Shown piece after piece: positions 23,087 to 30,987 of a stretch of DNA of 44,947 nucleotides. A program made the translations under genes and the position numbers. The notes beneath the pieces are model-generated. The model was not told the DNA's origin. It saw only the letters and a list, made by a program, of their open reading frames with translations, and did not search any database. Source of the DNA: a virus; the IMG/VR virus record IMGVR_UViG_3300033553_000697, positions 1 through 44,947 of that record, one strand, 5' to 3'. How positions within the stretch are numbered: position 1 is the stretch's first letter; each line of letters begins with the position of its first letter.

Positions 23087-24457
23087 ATGACAGGACACAG
23101 ATTATCTAATAACGAATATCTAGGAGTATCAAACGGCAAAGCGAACTACTTCCAGATCCAGGGTAGGGATGCAACCGGTTCCAATGCTTCAAAAAGTACT
23201 GAGGACTTCAATGCCTGGAAAGAAAACACATTGAATCTTGGGGATTATAAGGTTATCCCATTTGGATCCAACAATGATATCCCTAATGAATTACAGGAAA
23301 CAATCTTCCCTAATCACTTAGCGCCCGGCGTACTGGATAGGAAGGTTGAGCTGTTGTTTGGTCAGGGGCCTTACCTGTATCAGCTTAAACCGGACGGAAA
23401 ACAATTCTCCCGAATCCCTGTAGAAGATGCGAACATTCAAGCCTGGTTAGATTCTATAGATTACGAAACATCCTTAATAAAGAATGCTACCGAGTACTAC
23501 TATGCCGAGCAGATTTATACCAAGATACGCCGCGGGATGGGAGCACGTATAGGCAGGACGGACGTATCTGCCGCCGGGGTTGAAACATTGAGCAATGTCA
23601 ATTGTAGGCTCGCATATAAGCGAAGTGATGCCAAGAAAACACCTACACATGTGATCGTAGGGGACTGGAAAAACTCAACAGATAAAAAAGATTTCGAGGT
23701 TTTTCCTATCTGGGACAAGAATACACCAGACCGCTACCCAATATCCATTCATATCACCGGCTTTAAATCCTTTGGATTGCCGCATTATGTGCTTCCTAGC
23801 ATCTATGGCACGCTCAATTGGATCCGTAGATCTACCATAGCGCCAAAGATCATTGAAGCTTTTACCAATAATTCCTTGAATATCCGCTTTCATATCACAT
23901 CCCCACAGAAATTTTGGGATGATCAGCGTGCAATTATGATGAAAAACTGCACCGCTCAGAAGATTAAGTTCACCGAGAAAATGATGCAGGACCTTGAAGA
24001 TAAGATATTCGATGGCCTTTCTGATGTGCTTTCAGGGGTTGAAAATGTTGGGAAATTCTGGCACAATAAGACAGTGCAGTCCTTTATTGGCGGAAAAGCC
24101 GTTGAAGAAGGCTGGAAGATCAGCCCAATTAAACAGGAGGTAAAAGAGTATGTGGATGCCCAAATTGCAGTGGCCAATAAGTCTGATTTTGCCGTACAGG
24201 CCGGATTGAGGTTGCACGCCGCCCTTGCTTTTGTGGGTGCCGATGGTAAAAGCGATTCGGGAAGCGAACAATTGTACGCCTACCTGATCCATCAACTCAC
24301 TGCCTTGCCAATAGCCGAACTTTTTGTTTGCAAGGGCCTTAACGATCTTATAAAGCACAAATTCAACACCAATATAAGGGTTGGGTTCTACCAGGTCCAG
24401 GCGCAAAAACAGGAAGATACATCAGAATCCAAAAGGGTTAAAAACACCACCGTATAA
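23087..24457 (+). CDS. Portal protein, 456 aa
   Basis: The position immediately after the terminase, the length and the composition point to the portal: an N-terminal GDYKVIPFGSNNDIPNEL segment with a short LDRKVELLFGQGPYLY region, a central wing with many aromatic and basic residues, a helical stem-like stretch (KFTEKMMQDLEDKIFDGLSD), and a C-terminal region with SDSGSEQLYAYLIHQLTA. The dodecameric portal forms the DNA entry channel. It overlaps the next gene by one base (TAATG). No primary signature is decisive, so the call combines pattern and context. Confidence 0.78.
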   Translation: MTGHRLSNNEYLGVSNGKANYFQIQGRDATGSNASKSTEDFNAWKENTLNLGDYKVIPFGSNNDIPNELQETIFPNHLAPGVLDRKVELLFGQGPYLYQLKPDGKQFSRIPVEDANIQAWLDSIDYETSLIKNATEYYYAEQIYTKIRRGMGARIGRTDVSAAGVETLSNVNCRLAYKRSDAKKTPTHVIVGDWKNSTDKKDFEVFPIWDKNTPDRYPISIHITGFKSFGLPHYVLPSIYGTLNWIRRSTIAPKIIEAFTNNSLNIRFHITSPQKFWDDQRAIMMKNCTAQKIKFTEKMMQDLEDKIFDGLSDVLSGVENVGKFWHNKTVQSFIGGKAVEEGWKISPIKQEVKEYVDAQIAVANKSDFAVQAGLRLHAALAFVGADGKSDSGSEQLYAYLIHQLTALPIAELFVCKGLNDLIKHKFNTNIRVGFYQVQAQKQEDTSESKRVKNTTV

Positions 24458-25398
24458 TGAAAATACTATTCAATAAAGCCGAAGCCGGTCAAGATGAAGT
24501 TAAAGCCCTTCTGGGTTTTATGAATGCCGATATCACCTACAAAAACCTTGAACCAGATATTGAACTCAACACACCTTACCTGGTACATTTTATTGGGCAG
24601 TCGGTTTATGATAAAATTGCGACCTTTTACGAATCTCCCCAAACTGCTGAAGGATTTGAAGTTTTAAAACCTATCCTGAAATGTGCCCAGCTTTATATTC
24701 TGCTAATAGCATATTTGGAATATGCCTCAAACGGTGACCTTAACCACGGCAATAATGGACGTAAAGCCATATTTGCCGCCAATGAAAAAACGCCATGGGA
24801 CTGGCAAATCAAAGCAGATAACGGAGCCTTGGAGCGCAGGGCATATAAAGCGCTTGATTTGCTTATTGATTTGCTTACCAGTGCAAAATATGATGAATGG
24901 ATAACCAGTGAGCCTTATAAAGCGGCAAAGGCCCTGTTCATTCCCACTACCAATTCATTTCAAAAAATCTACCCCATTAACCACAGCGGACAGTTGTTTT
25001 ACCGCCTCGTGCCATTTATGGCCGATATTGAACAGGAAAACATCCTTGCGATCCTTGGGGAAGTAAAATACCTCGAATTGAAAACCGGGATTCCAGCTAC
25101 TATTCCTAAAATCGATTTTAACCTACTGACTTCCTATTGCCGAAAAATAACAGCATACCTGGTTATTGATCGCGCCTGGAGCATCCTTCCGGAAGAAATG
25201 TTGGGGGAACCCGTGAATTACAAGCTTACCGACACTGCCCGCGCAGACCTTCGGGAAAAACGCTCCATTGCGCATTTAAAACGTGTTCAGGTATATGAAC
25301 GTGACCTTCAAAGCATCCTTGCACGCCTTGATCTGGAAGTTTTTTCGGTAGATCAAACCCACGGCATCAACCCGGAAAACAAATATTTGAACCTCTAA
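24457..25398 (+). CDS. Head-tail connector region protein, unknown, 313 aa
   Basis: Mostly helical, with segments such as VHFIGQSVYDKIATFYES and LKCAQLYILLIAYLEYAS. From memory it resembles uncharacterised proteins placed after the portal in Bacteroidota phages (possibly the family called DUF6712; not verified). It is coupled to the portal gene and followed by a small gene after 11 bp. A role in head completion or the neck is inferred from order. Confidence 0.65.
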   Translation: MKILFNKAEAGQDEVKALLGFMNADITYKNLEPDIELNTPYLVHFIGQSVYDKIATFYESPQTAEGFEVLKPILKCAQLYILLIAYLEYASNGDLNHGNNGRKAIFAANEKTPWDWQIKADNGALERRAYKALDLLIDLLTSAKYDEWITSEPYKAAKALFIPTTNSFQKIYPINHSGQLFYRLVPFMADIEQENILAILGEVKYLELKTGIPATIPKIDFNLLTSYCRKITAYLVIDRAWSILPEEMLGEPVNYKLTDTARADLREKRSIAHLKRVQVYERDLQSILARLDLEVFSVDQTHGINPENKYLNL

Positions 25399-25409
25399 CC
25401 AAACAACTA

Positions 25410-25709
25410 ATGAACAAATTCAAACAATTCTTTAAAGCTATCTGGCATTTCTTTCTGAAACTCACCCCAAAAGGGCGGGAAAATCTTTATTATCAGGCAG
25501 CGCTTGACAATATGAAAGGTGTAAATGAGGAGAAACAACTCATAAAAAGTAAATTAAAGCAGGAAATGGACAGCTTCCTGAACCAAAAGAATATCAGGAA
25601 ATTGACTGTATCTCAAAAAGAACTGCTTTTGCAGGATAAATTCGGAAAACCAATGAAATACTTCGGTTTTAAATTGCATCCGGAATCTAAAAAACTGATC
25701 AATGCATAA
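25410..25709 (+). CDS. Small basic protein, 99 aa
   Basis: Not recognised. It is lysine- and phenylalanine-rich at the N-terminus (NKFKQFFKAIWHFFLKLTPKGREN), with an amphipathic helix that could associate with membranes or DNA, then a helical charged region. It overlaps the next gene by eight bases. It is part of the neck/head-completion cluster by position only. Confidence 0.68.
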   Translation: MNKFKQFFKAIWHFFLKLTPKGRENLYYQAALDNMKGVNEEKQLIKSKLKQEMDSFLNQKNIRKLTVSQKELLLQDKFGKPMKYFGFKLHPESKKLINA

Positions 25710-26550
25710 AATCAAATTCGGAAAAATAGAGCTCGATTTCCCTGAAAGCATTTCAGAAATGACAGAACCTCAATTCCGTTATTTCTCGTTTTTGGAAATG
25801 AACCGCCAACTGGGAAAATTGACCATGGAAGAACTGGAGGTGCTATTCGTGTATTTTGCAATGAACATGCTCCGGGCTTCAGAAACTCCTTTGGTGGTTG
25901 AAAATGTCACCAATCTCAGGAAATTGGTACAGCCTTATTTCACCACTCAAACTGTAAAGGGAAAAAAATATACCATCCTGGACCTCAATTTTGTATCGAA
26001 TTTGATCCCTGTCATTGAAATTAAAGGCACAAAACTATATGGTCCAGATGCGGCGCTCCAGGATTGCAGCTATGAACAGGTTTTTGTTCACGGACAAAAT
26101 GCATTGCTGGATTTTTCAAATGATAGGGATGAAGGGTATTTGGATCAGTTGGTTGCTGTTTTATACCGCCCCATGCACAAGGGAAAACGTGTTAAATTCA
26201 ATGCCGAAACCTATGAAGAGCGGTTGGAGCTTGTAAAGCAATTGCAGCCTGAAATAAAGTTTGCCGTGTACCTGTTCTTTGCCAGCTGCCATAAATTCAT
26301 CACCACGGCCAACAATCTCAATATAGGCGGTGGTACCAGTATAGATGTGGCCCAATTGTTCAAGCCGGACCCTTCACAGGGAAAAGCCAAGGGAATAGGT
26401 CCTGCGGGCATCATCTTCACCATTGCCGAAAGCGGTGTTTTTGGAAATGCCAGGGAAACCGCCGGGGAAAATGTTTTCACGATATTATCACGAATGGTGC
26501 AATTGCACGAACAATATTTAGAACAAAAACGAAATGCTAAACGCAAGTAA
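25702..26550 (+). CDS. Neck/tail cluster protein, unknown, 282 aa
   Basis: Not recognised. The N-terminus (KIKFGKIELDFPESISEMTE) is followed by helical segments and a C-terminal glycine-rich region with GPAGIIFTIAESGVFG. It overlaps its neighbours on both sides (8 and 17 bp), showing tight coupling. It could be a tail assembly or head-completion protein. I looked for a slippery site at its 3' end, as in tail assembly chaperones, and found none that convinces. Confidence 0.68.
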   Translation: MHKIKFGKIELDFPESISEMTEPQFRYFSFLEMNRQLGKLTMEELEVLFVYFAMNMLRASETPLVVENVTNLRKLVQPYFTTQTVKGKKYTILDLNFVSNLIPVIEIKGTKLYGPDAALQDCSYEQVFVHGQNALLDFSNDRDEGYLDQLVAVLYRPMHKGKRVKFNAETYEERLELVKQLQPEIKFAVYLFFASCHKFITTANNLNIGGGTSIDVAQLFKPDPSQGKAKGIGPAGIIFTIAESGVFGNARETAGENVFTILSRMVQLHEQYLEQKRNAKRK

Positions 26551-26989
26551 ATTAAAAAGCTTTCTGGAATTGGCAAAGCAGAATGTGCCGGAGATCAAAC
26601 AATCTTTCAGGGTGATCCAGGATGAAGATGTGGCCAAATTCACCAGGGCAGTCACCTCCAGCGGTGGGAATATCGTGATCGTTGGCGTATTGCCCTCCAT
26701 GGGCCTTGATTTCCAAAACCTCGATAACTTTCGCCACAACAATAAAATGCAGCTATTTATACTTCAAAAATACGATACCACGAGTGGGGAAGAGGCTTTG
26801 ATGCAATTGTTTGATGATATCTCCGCCGTGGTTTTAAAGTTTGAAGCCTGGATGTTCCTTGAAAGCGATAAATTTCCCTGCCCCCCAATATTCAAGGAAA
26901 TAAAGTTTGAAACCTTCACCGCAGATCCCGTGAGCAATTACTTTGGGTTTTGCGGCTATATGATACAATTCCAATTAAAAACAAAATAA
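26534..26989 (+). CDS. Neck/tail completion protein candidate, 151 aa
   Basis: The product begins MLNASKLKSFLELAKQNVPE and contains a beta-alpha pattern (GGNIVIVGVLPSMG, LQLFDDISAVVLKFEAWMFL). The length and place suit a head-tail joining or tail terminator protein, but no motif confirms it. It ends the PL4 operon: a strong terminator follows at 27061-27086. Confidence 0.66.
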   Translation: MLNASKLKSFLELAKQNVPEIKQSFRVIQDEDVAKFTRAVTSSGGNIVIVGVLPSMGLDFQNLDNFRHNNKMQLFILQKYDTTSGEEALMQLFDDISAVVLKFEAWMFLESDKFPCPPIFKEIKFETFTADPVSNYFGFCGYMIQFQLKTK

Positions 26990-27060
26990 CCCCAATGAAA
27001 TTTCTGAAACACGTTATACAGATTCGTTCGCCGGTGCCTCACCGCCCGCGTACGTCTGTC

Positions 27061-27086
27061 AAAAACCACCTCTACGGTGGTTTTTT
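27061..27086 (+). terminator. Rho-independent terminator closing the portal/neck operon
   Basis: AAAAACCACC (27061-27070), loop TCTAC, GGTGGTTTTT (27076-27085) with a T-run. It ends only two bases before the late promoter PL5, so the two operons are cleanly separated. Confidence 0.9.
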
Positions 27087-27088
27087 TA

Positions 27089-27124
27089 TGTCCTTTTCTC
27101 ACTTCAATTCTTCCGTTATACTTG
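27089..27124 (+). promoter_or_regulatory. Late promoter PL5 (TGTCCTTTTCT-N17-TATACTTG)
   Basis: TGTCCTTTTCT at 27089-27099, 17 nt, TATACTTG at 27117-27124; both blocks are identical to PL1. The ATG at 27131 is 6 nt beyond the -7 element, so the mRNA should have almost no leader. It drives the tail genes through 34976. Confidence 0.8.
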
Positions 27125-27130
27125 TAGTAT

Positions 27131-27499
27131 ATGATTGGAAGATCCCACAATAACGGCCTCATTGAAAAAGCTTTTGTAGAAAATATCCTCCGGGAAGAAG
27201 CCGATAATATTTATCGCGCCCAGGACAGGGTTTTGAGCAAGGCAGGAAACAACAAAAAAATCAATCTCACTCGGTATTCCCGCTCCTTTTCGGTTTCCAA
27301 TATGAACCTTAAACTCACCCACAATATCCAGGAACGCTTTATAGATATGAAGCGTACCCGCTATGGGAAACAAAAACCCATTTCCGTGCATAATACCATT
27401 ATTTACGGCCATTGGAACAATATAATATTCCGCTCCAAGGTGGAACTCACCAACGCATTGCGCAGCCAAATGGCGCTGCAACTTAACCTCGAAATATAA
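27131..27499 (+). CDS. Tail protein upstream of tape measure, 122 aa
   Basis: A basic protein, helical in its first half (EKAFVENILREEADNIYRAQ) and beta-rich later (YSRSFSVSNMNLKLTHN, HNTIIYGHWNNIIF). It overlaps the tape measure gene by one base and is the first gene of the PL5 operon. Possible roles are tail completion or tail chaperone. The family is not recognised. Confidence 0.7.
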   Translation: MIGRSHNNGLIEKAFVENILREEADNIYRAQDRVLSKAGNNKKINLTRYSRSFSVSNMNLKLTHNIQERFIDMKRTRYGKQKPISVHNTIIYGHWNNIIFRSKVELTNALRSQMALQLNLEI

Positions 27500-30400
27500 T
27501 GGGAAAGAAAATCACAGATGAAAAGCTGAATGTTGAGATGTCCATTAATGGGGTCAATAAGACACAGGCAGAGATCAGTAAGATCCAAACCTCTGTTAGG
27601 GGCCTTAAAAATGAAAATGAAGATCTGGCCGCCGCCAAGCGCAAACTTATAGTTGAAGGCAAACGGGAATCCCAAACCTACAAAGACCTCACTTCGCAAC
27701 AGCAAAAGAACAAGGTTGCTATTGATGGCTATACCAAAGAACAAAAGAAACTGCAAACCCAGTTAGGCCTTACCGGCCTTACTATGCGGCAGTTGGGAAA
27801 ACACCAAAATTCCCTAAAAGCCCAAATGAACAATTTTGTGCCAGGCACGCCGGAATGGAAGAAACTCAATGCCGAATTGCAGGAAACAAATGCCCGTCTT
27901 GGAAAAGTAAGAGGGGAAATGAACCAGACCGGGGGCGTGATGGGACGGATGAAAAAAAGCCTTGGAGGTTTTGGTTCCCTCTTATTGGGTGGCGCCGGGA
28001 TAATGGCTGCCTGGAACGGATTGAAGAAACTCGTTACCGTTAACGCTGAATTGAGCGACTCACAGGCAAACGTCCGGAAAACCACCGGCCTTACAGATGA
28101 AGCCGTTGGAAAACTCACCAAGACCCTGAAAACCTTCAATACAAGGACTCCCGTAACCGAATTACTGGCGCTGGCAGAAGAAGCCGGGCGCCTTGGAAAA
28201 ACATCGGTGCAGGATATTGAAGCCTTTGTGCGTACCGCCGATAAAATAAGCGTGGCCCTTGGGGATGACCTTCAGGGGGATATCAACGAAAATGTGCAGC
28301 TTATTGGGAAATTGGCCACTCAATATAAGGTGGCCGAAAAATACGGCGGCGACTTCGGGAAGTCCATGGAGCGTGTGGGATCTGCCGTGAACGAAGTAGC
28401 GGCTTCTGGCGCCAACCAGGCAGGCTTCCTGGTAGATTATTTGAAGCGCCTGAGCGGGATTTCCGCACAAACCAATATTTCTGCCGATGCGCAATTGGGT
28501 TATGCAGCCGCACTGGATGAAGCTGGGCAAAGCGTGGAAGTTTCCGGTACCACCATGTCCAAGATCATTGTGGATATGTATAAAGATGCCGATCAATACG
28601 CGAAAATTGCCGGGGTTTCCACAGCCGAATTTTCGAATCTGTTAAAAACCGATGCCAACGAGGCCCTTCTTGTATTCCTGGAAGGATTGAATGGCAACAA
28701 TGAAGGTTTTGAGCAAATGACCAAGAAAATGGAAGGCTTAAAATTGGAGGGTGCCCGCTCTGTGGCCGTTCTTTCTTCCCTTGCAGCAAATACGGATAAT
28801 GTTCGGGCAAAACAGGAAATTGCCAACAAAGCAATTGTGGAAGCCACTTCCCTTACCGAAGAATTCAACGTAAAAAACAACAATCTCGCAGGAAACCTTG
28901 AAAAAATAGGAAATGCATTTTCCAATTACTTCAAGAATTCCGAATTTACGGGCTGGCTTACCGATGTTACCGCTGGTTTCCTTCAATTAATAGGCGTTAC
29001 AAAAACATCTGCAGAAGCATTTACCATTGAAACCAAGGCAAAAGCGGACAATGTACAGGCCAACCGCGCCCTTGCTGAAACAAGTTCAAAATTACTGGAT
29101 GAATATGAATCCCTTACCAAAGAGGGAGTAAAACCTACCATTGAATCCAAGGAAAGGCTGGATGAAATTACCTACACCCTCAGGAAAAACCTTGGGGAAT
29201 CGGTAGTTGCCATAGATAAAGAAACCGGAGCCTTGATATTGAATACCGGTGCCGTTAAAAAACAGATCACCGCAAAAAGACTGGCCGCCAATGCTTCTGC
29301 AAGTGAACTGGCCTCAGATTTGGTAGGAAACAAACAGGCACTGGAAAGCCTGAAAAAAGATAAAGCACGGGTCGAGAAGGATTTGGCTACAGCAAAACGC
29401 CTTGTTTCAGAAAATGATATGGCTGCAGAAAAGGCAGCAAAATACAATCCTGCCGGTTTTAAAGCTCAGGAAATTCCAGAGAGTATTTCAAACCGGAACA
29501 AGGAATTGAAAAAACTGATAGATCTCAACAAAGAAATCGCAACTCAGGAACAAAGGAAAATAGAAATTTCGGATGCCTTGAAGAAATCCTATTTTGACCC
29601 TGCAGATGTGGCGGATATCCTTGCCCCCGATCCCGTTGAAAATCCGGACGGTACAACTCTTACCCCAGAGGAAGAAGCTGCCTTGTTAAAAGCTTCAGAA
29701 AAAAGGGCGAAAGATGCCGTTGCAATTGAAGCCCGAAGACAAAGTGATTTAAAAAGTTTGGAGGATAAATACATTCAGGACAAACAAGACCGTCTGGCCG
29801 TTGGATATGTTGCCCAGGCAGAACTGGACAAGGCCCGTGCAATTGAAAAAGCGGAAGGTTTAATGGCCGGAAATGAAGCCATGGATTTAATTAATGCCGA
29901 GCATGATATTAAAATTCAGGAAGCAAAAGACAAGCAGGAGCAGGATGAACTCCAACGCTTGACAAAATTCCACGATCAAAAACAAGTCCTTGAAGATGAA
30001 CTGGCAATGCAAAAAGCGGAAACCGATCTTGAAAAGGCGGTTCTGGCAGAAGAATTGAGATTTGAAAAGGATCAGGAGAAGCTGCAGAAGGATTTGGAAG
30101 CCCTTTTGTTGACGGAAGCCGAAAAAAACCAGTTGGTTGAACTGCTTACCGAAAATCATGAAGCCATTATTGCTGAAATAAAACAGAAAGCCGCCGACAA
30201 ACAAATTGTTGCGGACAGGGAAATTTATGACAATAAAATTGCGCTTATCAACCAAAGCCTTGATGCCTCCATTCAGGCGGTAGGGGCAGAATCTAAATTA
30301 GGCCAGGGCTTATTGCTCATAAAACAAATTCTTGCCGCCAAGGAAATGGCCATTGAATTAGGTTTGTTCACTGCCAAAACTTCTATGGCCGCATCCGGGG

Positions 30401-30987
30401 CAACTGTTGATATTGCCGCAGGAACCGCAAAATCTGCCGCTGCAGCACCCTTCCCCGCCAACCTTCCGTTAATTATAGGATTCGTGGCCTCCATTGCAGG
30501 TATTATTTCGACTATAAAATCAGCCGCAACCAAAGGAAAATCGAGTGTGAAAGGTTTCGAGGACGGTTTTTACAGCGATGTGACCAGGACAGATGGAAAA
30601 CGTTTTAATGCCCGTAATATGGGTAGAAGCGGTACCCAAATAGTGAACGAACCTTCCTACTTTTCAAACAACGGCGGTTTCCTCACCGGGGAAGGCGGTC
30701 CCGAAATGATTATTGATACCAATGTTTTTAGAAGGTTGGACCCAAAAATCATCAATAACATCATGAATGTCCGGGACAACGTGAAAGGATATGAAAACGG
30801 CAGCTATCCAAACCAAACTGGGGGAAGCAGTGATCCTGAACTTAAAATGATGATCGCTGGAATGATGAACCTATTGCAAAATCCTCCTTCTCCAAACATA
30901 GTTTGGGGTTATGACCAGGCAGAAAAAAACAACGATTTACAAATAGAAATAACAGCCTCTAAAAACAACGGAAAACTCACCCCATGA
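27499..30987 (+). CDS. Tail tape measure protein, TP901-type, 1162 aa
   Basis: It has a long coiled-coil N-terminus (residues 1-150), a hydrophobic glycine-rich stretch (FGSLLLGGAGIMAAW, about 155-170), and then the TP901 tape-measure core (LAEEAGRLGKTSVQDIEAFV, AQLGYAAALDEAGQSV). A further coiled coil spans about 740-910. Hydrophobic C-terminal segments (LPLIIGFVASIAGIIS) and a conserved-looking tail (FLTGEGGPEMIIDTNVFRRL) complete it. It sets tail length; by the usual 0.15 nm per residue rule the tail would be roughly 170 nm, which implies siphovirus morphology. It overlaps the next gene by four bases. Confidence 0.93.
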   Translation: MGKKITDEKLNVEMSINGVNKTQAEISKIQTSVRGLKNENEDLAAAKRKLIVEGKRESQTYKDLTSQQQKNKVAIDGYTKEQKKLQTQLGLTGLTMRQLGKHQNSLKAQMNNFVPGTPEWKKLNAELQETNARLGKVRGEMNQTGGVMGRMKKSLGGFGSLLLGGAGIMAAWNGLKKLVTVNAELSDSQANVRKTTGLTDEAVGKLTKTLKTFNTRTPVTELLALAEEAGRLGKTSVQDIEAFVRTADKISVALGDDLQGDINENVQLIGKLATQYKVAEKYGGDFGKSMERVGSAVNEVAASGANQAGFLVDYLKRLSGISAQTNISADAQLGYAAALDEAGQSVEVSGTTMSKIIVDMYKDADQYAKIAGVSTAEFSNLLKTDANEALLVFLEGLNGNNEGFEQMTKKMEGLKLEGARSVAVLSSLAANTDNVRAKQEIANKAIVEATSLTEEFNVKNNNLAGNLEKIGNAFSNYFKNSEFTGWLTDVTAGFLQLIGVTKTSAEAFTIETKAKADNVQANRALAETSSKLLDEYESLTKEGVKPTIESKERLDEITYTLRKNLGESVVAIDKETGALILNTGAVKKQITAKRLAANASASELASDLVGNKQALESLKKDKARVEKDLATAKRLVSENDMAAEKAAKYNPAGFKAQEIPESISNRNKELKKLIDLNKEIATQEQRKIEISDALKKSYFDPADVADILAPDPVENPDGTTLTPEEEAALLKASEKRAKDAVAIEARRQSDLKSLEDKYIQDKQDRLAVGYVAQAELDKARAIEKAEGLMAGNEAMDLINAEHDIKIQEAKDKQEQDELQRLTKFHDQKQVLEDELAMQKAETDLEKAVLAEELRFEKDQEKLQKDLEALLLTEAEKNQLVELLTENHEAIIAEIKQKAADKQIVADREIYDNKIALINQSLDASIQAVGAESKLGQGLLLIKQILAAKEMAIELGLFTAKTSMAASGATVDIAAGTAKSAAAAPFPANLPLIIGFVASIAGIISTIKSAATKGKSSVKGFEDGFYSDVTRTDGKRFNARNMGRSGTQIVNEPSYFSNNGGFLTGEGGPEMIIDTNVFRRLDPKIINNIMNVRDNVKGYENGSYPNQTGGSSDPELKMMIAGMMNLLQNPPSPNIVWGYDQAEKNNDLQIEITASKNNGKLTP

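Noticed and set aside
25702-27131. Frameshifted tail assembly chaperone pair before the tape measure gene
   Set aside because: The overlaps at 25702/25709 and 26534/26550 are ordinary ATG-overlap couplings, and no convincing slippery heptamer with an extended open frame was found.
26995-27153. Short ORF starting MKFLKHVIQIRS after the 26534 gene
   Set aside because: It would run through a strong terminator (27061-27086) and late promoter PL5, so it is unlikely to be translated as a gene.
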